13,968 nucleotides of DNA from an uncultured Bacilli bacterium (GTDB taxonomy: Bacteria; Bacillota_I; Bacilli_A; RF39; UBA660), in NCBI GenBank assembly GCA_947630415.1, contig CANRHM010000022.1, forward strand, positions 1 through 13,968. The letters run 5' to 3'. The notes under the pieces were generated by a model. That model was given only the letters and a program-made list of their open reading frames with translations, had not been told where the DNA came from and searched no databases. Shown here one piece after another: positions 1-5,333 of this stretch. Numbering within the stretch: the first letter of the stretch is position 1; each line of letters opens with the position of its first letter. The position numbers and the translations under genes were made by a program.

Positions 1-1
1 G

Positions 2-862
2 GTTGTATCTGAAATCTTAGAAAGTAATGGTAGTAGTAGCCAGGCAAGTATCTGTGCTGGATGCATGAGTTTAATGGCAGCAGGTGTTCCTATCAAAGCA
101 CCGGTTGCAGGAATTGCCATGGGACTTATCACTTCAGGAAAAGACTATACGATTTTAACCGATATTCAAGGAATGGAAGATCACCTAGGTGATATGGACT
201 TCAAAGTAGCAGGAACCCGTAATGGTATTTGTGCTCTTCAAATGGATATTAAGATTAAAGGAATTACGAAGAAAATCTTAAAGGAAGCGCTTGCTCAAGC
301 TAAGGATGCTCGTTTAAAAATCTTAGATGTCATTCAAAAACAAATTAAGGAACCTCGTAAAGAAGTAAGTAAGTATGCTCCTAAGACGATGATCTTTATG
401 ATTAAACCGGAAAAGATTAAAGATGTTATCGGTAAGGGTGGCGAAATGATTACGAAGATCATTTGTGAATCTAGTAATGTTACCGATGTTAACAACATCA
501 ATGCCGTTAAAGTTGACTTAGAAGACGATGGACGTGTTATTATCTATCATACCGATCAAGCCATTATCGATGAGACGGCTCGTCGTATTCAAGAAGTCGT
601 AAGAGAAGCCGAAGAAGGAAAAATCTATACAGCTAAAGTAGTCAAAGTAGAAGACTTCGGATGTTTCGTTCAACTATGGCCTGGATGTGAAGGAATGGTA
701 CATGTATCTCAACTTGCTAAAGAACGGGTTAACAAGGCGAGCGATGTTGTCAAAGTAGGAGACGAACTGGTTGTTAAATGTTTAGGCTTTGATAAAAAGG
801 GAAGACTTAACTTCTCTAGAAAAGATGCTTTTAAACCAGATAAGAAAGAGAAGAAGGACTAG
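2..862 (+). CDS. pnp: Polynucleotide phosphorylase, C-terminal part (5' end outside window)
   Basis: Polynucleotide phosphorylase is the phosphate-dependent 3'-5' exoribonuclease of RNA decay. The frame is open from base 2, so the gene begins upstream; 286 residues are visible. First comes the end of the second RNase PH core, with the recognisable SEILESNGSSS, GVPIKAPVAGIAMGL and DIQGMEDHLGDMDFKVAGT segments that carry catalytic acidic residues. A KH domain follows at about residues 125-200 with the GxxG loop as IGKGGEMI. An S1 RNA-binding domain follows at about 208-280 (KVVKVEDFGCFVQL, EGMVHVSQL). The KH domain appears to carry a short extra loop (SSNVTDVNNIN) before the VDLEDDG strand, compared with the usual form. 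All expected C-terminal domains are present and the protein ends normally at TAG. The next gene is a YlxY-type deacetylase, the same order as in Bacillus subtilis. Confidence 0.97.
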   Translation, partial: VVSEILESNGSSSQASICAGCMSLMAAGVPIKAPVAGIAMGLITSGKDYTILTDIQGMEDHLGDMDFKVAGTRNGICALQMDIKIKGITKKILKEALAQAKDARLKILDVIQKQIKEPRKEVSKYAPKTMIFMIKPEKIKDVIGKGGEMITKIICESSNVTDVNNINAVKVDLEDDGRVIIYHTDQAIIDETARRIQEVVREAEEGKIYTAKVVKVEDFGCFVQLWPGCEGMVHVSQLAKERVNKASDVVKVGDELVVKCLGFDKKGRLNFSRKDAFKPDKKEKKD

Positions 863-880
863 TTTTAGTCTTTTTCTTTT
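852..880 (+). terminator. Probable intrinsic terminator overlapping the pnp stop
   Basis: GACTA (857-861) pairs with TAGTC (866-870) across a GTTT loop. The stem extends outward through A/G-U pairs to about 10 bp, and a T-rich tract (871-880, one C) follows. The stop codon lies at the stem-loop junction. The stem is AU/GU-rich, so termination is probably partial and may let some transcription into the next gene. Confidence 0.5.
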
Positions 881-904
881 GGTTCTAGGTGTACCTAAAA
901 AACC
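881..904. repeat. Short nested inverted repeat between pnp and the deacetylase gene
   Basis: TAGGT (886-890) and ACCTA (893-897) are inverted around GT, and outer GGTT (881-884) and AACC (901-904) extend the symmetry. It could be an RNA hairpin in the intergenic leader or a protein site; nothing in the sequence decides between them. Confidence 0.3.
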
Positions 905-927
905 ATATAGTTAAATAGGTGAAGATG

Positions 928-1791
928 ATGAAACGTTTCTTTTCAATGCTTGGGGTCACAGTACTCGTACTTTTTAGTTTTTATTACACGGAACAAGTGG
1001 CTCTTTTTGTACGATCCAAAGACCCTTTGTATCAAGAAATCGTCGCTCATCAAGATGAATTTTTAATCTCTTCCGTCAATGCAACGGTCGAAGATGAAAA
1101 TATTATTCCCGGTTCTTATGGAAAAAAGATTGATGTGGAGTCTTCCTACAATAACATGATTCGACTAGGGGAATATAACGAAAGTCTTTTAGTCTTTGAA
1201 GAAGTGATTCCCGACATCAGTGTGCAAAAACAGTATGACAAATACATCATCAAAGGAAATCCTGCAAGGGATGCCGTTGGTTTTGTCTTTGCGGTCGAAG
1301 ATGATACCTATATTAATCAAGTTGCCTCCATTTTAAGAACAAAGGATGTTAGTGCTACTTTCTTTGTCGATGGTACTTGGGCTGAAAACCATATGGATAC
1401 GTTGGATGATCTTGCTAAAAATGGAAATCAAATCGAAAATCTAGGCTACGATGGATCTTATCAAAAAGAACGTTTGCTTTGGACCAATAATCTAATTGAA
1501 TCCATTTCCAAAGTAGAACCTAAATATTGTTTTACGAAATATAGAAATAGTAGTACACTCGATCTTTGTAGTAGTTATCATATGTACACGGTAAGACCAA
1601 CCATTCTAGCAGGAAGTTATCCTTTTTCTAAAGTAAAACAAAATCTCACCAAGGGAGCGATTATCTATTTAGACTTGAATCGCACAACTACCAAAGAACT
1701 AGGCACCATCATCAGCTATATTCAACAAAAAGGGTATCGCATTGAGACCTTATCCCGTCTTTTAGCCGAAAATGAAATTATCGATAAATAG
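928..1791 (+). CDS. YlxY-like polysaccharide deacetylase homologue, catalytic motifs degenerate
   Basis: This is a predicted membrane-anchored protein of 287 residues. One N-terminal hydrophobic segment (about residues 5-25, MLGVTVLVLFSFYY) is followed by an extracytoplasmic region. The C-terminal half follows the NodB (carbohydrate esterase 4) pattern: a GFVFAVEDD strand, VSATFFVDGTWAENH, then LAKNGNQIENLGYDG and a final strand IIYLDLN. Active CE4 enzymes have TFDDG and GHxxGNHTxxH. Here the first motif is only partly kept (VEDD) and both zinc-binding histidines of the second are absent (L and G instead), so peptidoglycan or chitin deacetylation is doubtful. The location directly after pnp matches B. 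subtilis ylxY, which supports orthology. I chose ATG 928 because AGGTGA at 917-922 then lies 5 nt upstream; the longer GTG start at 919 would fall inside that ribosome binding site. Confidence 0.8.
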   Translation: MKRFFSMLGVTVLVLFSFYYTEQVALFVRSKDPLYQEIVAHQDEFLISSVNATVEDENIIPGSYGKKIDVESSYNNMIRLGEYNESLLVFEEVIPDISVQKQYDKYIIKGNPARDAVGFVFAVEDDTYINQVASILRTKDVSATFFVDGTWAENHMDTLDDLAKNGNQIENLGYDGSYQKERLLWTNNLIESISKVEPKYCFTKYRNSSTLDLCSSYHMYTVRPTILAGSYPFSKVKQNLTKGAIIYLDLNRTTTKELGTIISYIQQKGYRIETLSRLLAENEIIDK

Positions 1792-1793
1792 AT

Positions 1794-1822
1794 TTGCCAA
1801 AAAGCACATTTTATGATAAAAT
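1794..1822 (+). promoter_or_regulatory. Plus-strand promoter for the small RNA
   Basis: TTGCCA (1794-1799), a 17-bp spacer and TAAAAT (1817-1822), with TG one base before the -10 (extended -10, TGATAAAAT). It starts 3 bp after the deacetylase stop codon. The predicted start of transcription is near 1829. No good ribosome binding site plus reading frame follows before the terminator at 1907-1949, so the product is likely noncoding. Confidence 0.65.
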
Positions 1823-1848
1823 GTATGTTGATGAAGGATTCTTCATAC

Positions 1849-1877
1849 AATAAAAAAGGAACATTCAATATGTCCTT
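1849..1877 (-). terminator. Minus-strand intrinsic terminator of the peptide mRNA
   Basis: Read on the minus strand, AAGGACAT (1877-1870) pairs with ATGTTCCTT (1864-1856) with one bulged base around a 5-nt loop. A run of T then follows (complement of A1852-A1857, then ATT). It would end the minus-strand transcript near 1850. Confidence 0.55.
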
Positions 1878-1906
1878 GTTGAGTGTTGCCAAACTAATTG
1901 TTGGTT

Positions 1907-1949
1907 TCCACCTAATTCATTGGATGAGTTAGGTGGATTGCTTTTATAT
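1907..1949 (+). terminator. Strong plus-strand terminator of the small RNA
   Basis: TCCACCTAATTCAT (1907-1920) pairs with ATGAGTTAGGTGGA (1924-1937) over all 14 positions (one G-U) around a TGG triloop, followed by TTGCTTTTATAT. The T-tract runs over the end of the minus-strand peptide gene, whose stop codon is 1944-1946. Confidence 0.7.
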
Positions 1950-2027
1950 CAGTACTATAACTAGTAAAAATAATAAAAGGAAGATTATTATGATTAAAGA
2001 TAGAATTAAAAAATCCTTCTTATGCAT
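1944..2027 (-). CDS. 27-residue hydrophobic membrane peptide, candidate type I toxin
   Basis: A small gene read on the minus strand from ATG at 2027 to TAA at 1944. The peptide starts MHKKD and continues with 22 residues that are all Leu, Ile, Val or Phe except one Ser: a single membrane-spanning helix with a charged N-terminus and no C-terminal tail. The ribosome binding site GGGAGG (2040-2035) lies 7 nt before the ATG and is one of the best in the window. A hairpin CTTCA-TAAAT-TGAAG sits directly before it. Length and composition resemble small inner-membrane toxins such as Ibs, Ldr, TisB or the Firmicutes holin-like toxins, but I see no match to a specific family; it lacks the charged C-terminus of Fst. 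The convergent antisense RNA supports the toxin reading. It could instead be a leader or regulatory membrane peptide. Toxicity is inferred. Confidence 0.55.
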   Translation of the reverse strand: MHKKDFLILSLIIIIFLLLFLLVIVLI

Positions 2028-2091
2028 AGCATCGCCTCCCTTCAATTTATGAAGTTTGGCTCCACCCAACTTATTAAATGTTCCTAATTTC

Positions 2092-2120
2092 ATTATAACA
2101 AATTAACTAATAGTTAACTA
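2092..2120 (-). promoter_or_regulatory. Minus-strand promoter for the hydrophobic-peptide mRNA
   Basis: On the minus strand TG (2100-2099) precedes a perfect TATAAT (2097-2092): an extended -10. No good -35 hexamer is present at the right distance (TAGTTA, 2120-2115). The palindrome TTAACTA-A-TAGTTAA lies between the two positions, so a regulator bound there would block this promoter. Confidence 0.6.
2103..2117. repeat. Palindrome within the minus-strand promoter, possible operator
   Basis: TTAACTA (2103-2109) and TAGTTAA (2111-2117) are perfect inverted 7-bp arms around one A, placed immediately upstream of the extended -10 of the peptide mRNA. No regulator gene is adjacent, and short AT-rich palindromes arise easily by chance in such DNA. 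Confidence 0.4.
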
Positions 2121-2123
2121 TTG

Positions 2124-2153
2124 GAAGTTTTTGGTAAAATAACTTCTTTTTTT
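2124..2153 (+). terminator. Plus-strand terminator upstream of smc
   Basis: GAAGTT (2124-2129) pairs with AACTTC (2141-2146). The inner TTT/AAA pairs extend the stem to a GGT loop with one bulged T, and seven T follow (2147-2153). It would insulate smc from any upstream plus-strand transcription. Confidence 0.6.
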
Positions 2154-2159
2154 ATGGCA

Positions 2160-2181
2160 TTTCCTTGATAAATAAAGGAAA
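2160..2181. repeat. Short inverted repeat upstream of the smc promoter
   Basis: TTTCCTT (2160-2166) and AAGGAAA (2175-2181) form a 7-bp stem with an 8-nt loop and no T-tract. It is about 25 bp upstream of the smc -35. A protein site or chance are both possible. Confidence 0.25.
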
Positions 2182-2205
2182 AATCTTCATTTTAACACCT
2201 TTTTC

Positions 2206-2234
2206 TTGTTTGAAAACGCTAGTTATAGTATAAT
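2206..2234 (+). promoter_or_regulatory. Promoter of smc
   Basis: TTGTTT (2206-2211), 17-bp spacer, TATAAT (2229-2234). The start of transcription is predicted near 2241, giving a leader of about 25 nt that holds AGGAG at 2250-2254, 10 nt before the smc ATG. Confidence 0.65.
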
Positions 2235-2264
2235 TTTATTAGTGAAGATAGGAGTGTTTTACCT

Positions 2265-5213
2265 ATGTATTTAAAAGAAATAGAAGTAAGTGGGTTCAAA
2301 TCGTTTGCTGATAAATTACGTCTTACCCTAGATAACAGTATCACTTGTATTGTAGGCCCTAATGGAAGTGGAAAAAGTAATATTGTCGATGCGGTACGTT
2401 GGGTATTAGGAGAGCAATCGGTTAAGAGCCTTCGTGGAGAAGGAGCTATGACCGATGTTATTTTCTCAGGTAGTAAAACGAGAAATGCGCTAAATGTTGC
2501 TAGTGTTTCACTTCTTTTTGATAACCACGATCATTATTTAAACATTCCGTATGAAGAAGTATCGGTTAAAAGAAGAGTTTATAGAACAGGTGAAAACGAA
2601 TACTTTTTAAATGGGGATAAATGTCGTCTTAAGGATATTACCGATCTTTTTATCGATAGTGGAATTGGTAAAGAATCGTTTAACATTATCTCCCAAGGCG
2701 AAGTCCAAAAGATTTTATCCAATTCACCGTATGAGCGAAGAGTGATTTTTGAAGAAGCTGCTAGTGTTTTAAAATACAAAAAAAGAAAAGAAGAAGCTCT
2801 TCGTAAATTAGATAGGACACATCAAAATCTAGAACGTGTGGATGATATTATTGCCGAATTAGAAAATCAGTTAGGACCCTTGGAAGAACAAAGTAAAAAA
2901 GCCAAAGTCTATTTAGAAAATAAAGAAAAGCTAGAACAAATAGAAGTTGCTTTAATTACCTATGACATGGATCAAATGAACGACCATTACCAACGAAGTA
3001 AAAAAAGAGTAGAAGAGTTAAACCAAAAGATCTTATCTCTTCGTAACGATAGTACGGATGTAGAAGTGGTTCGTTTAAAAGCCGAACTCATGGATATGGA
3101 TAGTACCCTAAATAAAGAAAATCAAACGCTTTTAAGTCTTACCCAAGAAGAAGAACGTCTAAACGGAGAAAAACGTCTTTTAAAAGAGCGGACAAGCCTT
3201 GATGCCGGTAACCAAAAAGTACACGATAAAGTAAGTTCCCTAACCGAAGATGAATTACGGTTAAAAACCGAAATCAGTCTTTTAGAACAAGGTTTGAGTG
3301 ATTTAACTCTAGCCATTCAAAAAGAAAGAGAAAAAGAAAATAAAGAAAACGAAGTTCTTGCTACTTTACATCGTCAAAAAGAAGCTTTTCAAAAAGAACA
3401 GAGCAATAAAGAAAGAGAACAGGTTACCCTTTCACATCAAATTACTTTTTTAGCAAATCAAATTGAAAGTAATGCTTCTCTTCCTTCGAGTGTCAAAGCA
3501 ATTTTGAATCATCCTAAATTAAAAGGGGTATATCAAGTCATTGGTAACTTATTAAAGACGGAAGAAGCTTATTCTAAAGCGTTAGAAGTGGCCCTAGGTG
3601 CTAGTAAAAACTTTTTAGTGGTAGAAAATGAACTCGTTGCTAAAGATGCCATTAACTATTTAAAAGAAAACAAATTAGGAAGAGCTACTTTCTTTCCTTT
3701 AAATGTGATTAAACCTAAAGGAATTGATTCGGAGACGGAAGAATTGTTGACTCAGGAAGATGCCTTTTTAGGAACCGCTGACACACTCATTACGTACGAT
3801 AATAAGTTTCGGGATATCATGTTAAATCAGTTGGGAAATGTTTTGGTGGTTCGAACGTTAGATGATGCAAACCGTATCAGTAAAAAGATTCATGGTCGTT
3901 ATAAAGTAGTTACGCTTGATGGAGAAATTATCCATGTGGGAGGAAGTATCACTGGTGGAAGTTTAGGTTATACCAAGAGTTCTATTACCGAAAAATTTGA
4001 ACTTGAAAAATTAAAACGTAACCAGGAAGAGATCAAAAGTGTCTTAAGTGAACTTGAAAAAAGTTTGGAGCAATTAGATAAAGAAATTGAAGCCCAAGAA
4101 AAGAAACTCTATGAATTAAAAGGATCTACTTATCTATTAGAAGAACAAGATGTGAGTAGAAGTAAAGAAATCGAAGAAAAGAAACAGCTTTTGTCTTCTG
4201 TTCAAAACGATTTAGAAAGTTTTTCACATGTTATCGATCAATCTTTATCGGTACAAGAAGAAAAGGTCATGCAAGACTACTATGAAGTGGTTAAACAAAA
4301 AGAAGAGACGATTTCCTTGATTAAGAAGACCACGAAAGAAAAAGATGAGGTTCAAAGAAGAATCGACGAACTAGATGCCAAGTATCGTCTTTCCAGTAGT
4401 GAGCTTCGTAACCTTGAAAGTGAATTAAAACAAAAAGAAATTGAAATAGGACGAATGGATGTTCAACTGGATCATTATTTAACAACGTTAAGTGAAGACT
4501 ACGAATTGACGTACGAAAAAGCAAAACAAAATTATCACTTAGAACTAGAGGAAGAGGAAGCTCGTAAAAAGGTGGCTCTCTACAAGAGCAATATTAAACA
4601 AATTGGTATGGTGAACTTAGACTCCATTGCTTCCTTTGAACAAGTAAATGAGCGATTCCAATTTTTGACGAAACAAAAAGAGGATCTATTAAATGCCAAG
4701 GAGACTTTATTAGAGATTATTAACGAAATGGATGGCGTGATGAAAGAAGAATTTAAAACGACGTTTGATGCCATCAATAAAGAATTCCAAGGGGTCTTTA
4801 AACAATTATTCCATGGTGGAAACGCTTCATTAAAATTAACGGATCCAGAGCATTTATTAGAGACCGGAGTAGAAATTATTGCAAGTCCTCCAGGAAAGAA
4901 ATTAACAACCATTTCGCTCTTATCGGGGGGCGAAAAAACACTTACCGCCATCAGCTTACTCTTTGCTATTTTAAATGTTCGAAGTGTTCCCTTCTGTTTA
5001 TTCGATGAAGTGGAAGCAGCACTTGATGAAGCCAATGTCGATCACTTTGGAACCTACTTAGACCATTACAAAGATAAGACGCAATTTTTACTCATTACCC
5101 ATAAAAAGAAGACGATGGAATATGCTAAGACGTTGTATGGAATTACGATGCAAGAGTCCGGTGTATCCAAACTTGTAAGTGTCCGTTTAGAAAATATGAA
5201 AGAAGCTGCCTAA
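2265..5213 (+). CDS. smc: Chromosome segregation ATPase SMC
   Basis: SMC is a structural-maintenance-of-chromosomes ATPase that, with ScpA and ScpB, compacts and segregates the chromosome. All hallmark parts are present: N-terminal head with Walker A GPNGSGKS (residues 32-39) and ISQGEV; a first coiled coil (about 165-400); a hinge (about 405-570, SSVKAILNHPKLKGV to GGSITGGS); a second coiled coil to about 830; and the C-terminal head with the signature LLSGGEKT (885-892) and Walker B/D-loop FCLFDEVEAALDEANVDHF (about 911-929). At 982 residues it is about 200 shorter than the B. subtilis protein because both arms are shorter. This length is typical of Mollicutes P115-type SMC. ATG 2265 with AGGAG upstream is the only sensible start. 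Upstream rnc and downstream ftsY, its usual neighbours, are absent here. Confidence 0.97.
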   Translation: MYLKEIEVSGFKSFADKLRLTLDNSITCIVGPNGSGKSNIVDAVRWVLGEQSVKSLRGEGAMTDVIFSGSKTRNALNVASVSLLFDNHDHYLNIPYEEVSVKRRVYRTGENEYFLNGDKCRLKDITDLFIDSGIGKESFNIISQGEVQKILSNSPYERRVIFEEAASVLKYKKRKEEALRKLDRTHQNLERVDDIIAELENQLGPLEEQSKKAKVYLENKEKLEQIEVALITYDMDQMNDHYQRSKKRVEELNQKILSLRNDSTDVEVVRLKAELMDMDSTLNKENQTLLSLTQEEERLNGEKRLLKERTSLDAGNQKVHDKVSSLTEDELRLKTEISLLEQGLSDLTLAIQKEREKENKENEVLATLHRQKEAFQKEQSNKEREQVTLSHQITFLANQIESNASLPSSVKAILNHPKLKGVYQVIGNLLKTEEAYSKALEVALGASKNFLVVENELVAKDAINYLKENKLGRATFFPLNVIKPKGIDSETEELLTQEDAFLGTADTLITYDNKFRDIMLNQLGNVLVVRTLDDANRISKKIHGRYKVVTLDGEIIHVGGSITGGSLGYTKSSITEKFELEKLKRNQEEIKSVLSELEKSLEQLDKEIEAQEKKLYELKGSTYLLEEQDVSRSKEIEEKKQLLSSVQNDLESFSHVIDQSLSVQEEKVMQDYYEVVKQKEETISLIKKTTKEKDEVQRRIDELDAKYRLSSSELRNLESELKQKEIEIGRMDVQLDHYLTTLSEDYELTYEKAKQNYHLELEEEEARKKVALYKSNIKQIGMVNLDSIASFEQVNERFQFLTKQKEDLLNAKETLLEIINEMDGVMKEEFKTTFDAINKEFQGVFKQLFHGGNASLKLTDPEHLLETGVEIIASPPGKKLTTISLLSGGEKTLTAISLLFAILNVRSVPFCLFDEVEAALDEANVDHFGTYLDHYKDKTQFLLITHKKKTMEYAKTLYGITMQESGVSKLVSVRLENMKEAA

Positions 5214-5232
5214 GGGTAGTTTTCTTTTTTTT
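5203..5232 (+). terminator. Intrinsic terminator at the end of smc
   Basis: AAGCTGCC (5203-5210) pairs with GGTAGTTT (5215-5222), including two G-U pairs, around a TAAG loop that contains the smc stop. It runs into a T-rich tract up to 5232. Confidence 0.65.
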
Positions 5233-5245
5233 GTAATAAAAGTGT

Positions 5246-5257
5246 CTATCCCGATAG
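5246..5257. repeat. Small inverted repeat upstream of the giant-gene promoter
   Basis: CTATC (5246-5250) and GATAG (5253-5257) around CC, about 8 bp upstream of the proposed -35. Possible operator, or chance. Confidence 0.25.
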
Positions 5258-5264
5258 TAATTTA

Positions 5265-5293
5265 TAGAAAAGTGAACAAATTAGTGATACAAT
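5265..5293 (+). promoter_or_regulatory. Probable promoter of the four-gene unit
   Basis: TAGAAA (5265-5270, 4 of 6 consensus), 17-bp spacer and TACAAT (5288-5293) with TG one base upstream (extended -10, TGATACAAT). Start of transcription near 5300. It follows the smc terminator, so this unit should be transcribed independently. Confidence 0.5.
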
Positions 5294-5333
5294 TATATTA
5301 ATAATAGAGGAAGAACGATTGTAGGTGGTTTTT

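Larger units (their letters stand above)
1829..1949 (+). ncRNA. Candidate antitoxin/regulatory antisense RNA, about 120 nt
   Basis: This is the inferred transcript between the promoter at 1794-1822 and the terminator at 1907-1949. Visible structure: a 5' hairpin ATGAAG-GATT-CTTCAT (1831-1846); a second hairpin AAGGAACAT/ATGTCCTT with one bulge (1856-1877); and a terminal 14-bp hairpin with a TGG triloop (1907-1937). It is fully antisense to the last 100 nt or so of the minus-strand mRNA encoding the hydrophobic peptide, including that gene's stop codon. It can also pair in trans with the peptide mRNA leader: the TTGGTTTCCACCTAA stretch at 1901-1915 is complementary to leader sequence at about 2057-2070 with one bulge. 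Convergent 3'-overlapping pairs of this kind (Fst RNA I/II, TxpA/RatA, BsrG/SR4) are type I toxin-antitoxin systems. Expression is inferred, not shown. I recognise no known RNA family in it. Confidence 0.5.
1850..2085 (-). other. Predicted mRNA of the hydrophobic peptide with a self-complementary 5' leader
   Basis: The transcript is inferred from the minus-strand extended -10 (TGTTATAAT, 2100-2092), with a start near 2085, to the terminator ending near 1850. The leader is 58 nt. Its first 14 nt (AGGAACATTTAATA) can pair with the last stem arm before the U-tract, followed inward by GTTG/CAAC and GCCAAACT/AGTTTGGC. This gives a nested panhandle of about 26 bp that closes the whole mRNA. A competing pairing joins GTTGGGTGGA of the leader with TCCACCTAAC near the 3' end. 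Long-range 5'-3' pairing that keeps a full-length toxin mRNA silent is known from hok and AapA mRNAs. Confidence 0.45.
1857..2085. repeat. Imperfect inverted repeat flanking the hydrophobic-peptide gene
   Basis: The left arm is 1857-1895 and the right arm 2053-2085. AGGAACATTCAATA (1857-1870) matches the complement of 2072-2085 at 13 of 14 positions. The 18 bases at 1878-1895 match the complement of 2053-2070 at 15 of 18, ending in a perfect GCCAAACT (1888-1895) / AGTTTGGC (2053-2060). The left arm has 7 extra bases (1871-1877) that form part of the minus-strand terminator; the right arm has one base there. In the peptide mRNA this lets the extreme 5' end pair with the 3' end in nested order. 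Confidence 0.7.

Noticed and set aside
919..927. GTG start at 919 for the deacetylase-like gene
   Set aside because: The GTG is part of the AGGTGA ribosome binding site that serves ATG 928.
1794..1949. Plus-strand small RNA as a tracrRNA, SRP RNA, T-box or other known riboswitch
   Set aside because: No CRISPR repeats or cas gene nearby, no GGAAG tetraloop motif of SRP RNA, no T-box sequence, and it terminates without a downstream gene under its control.
1990..2052. Plus-strand reading frame of 20 codons (MIKDRIKK...) with AAGGAAG upstream, antisense to the hydrophobic peptide
   Set aside because: It lies beyond the plus-strand RNA terminator at 1907-1949, no convincing promoter precedes it, and the minus strand has the stronger ribosome binding site and a coherent membrane peptide.
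1857..2085. Inverted-repeat element as a small transposable element (MITE)
   Set aside because: The ends show no obvious flanking target-site duplication, and the arms coincide with a transcription start and a terminator, which fits RNA regulation better. A second genomic copy would reopen this.
4580..5035. Minus-strand 151-codon frame inside smc
   Set aside because: It lies wholly within the conserved ATPase head of smc, has no domain pattern of its own and is a codon-bias shadow.
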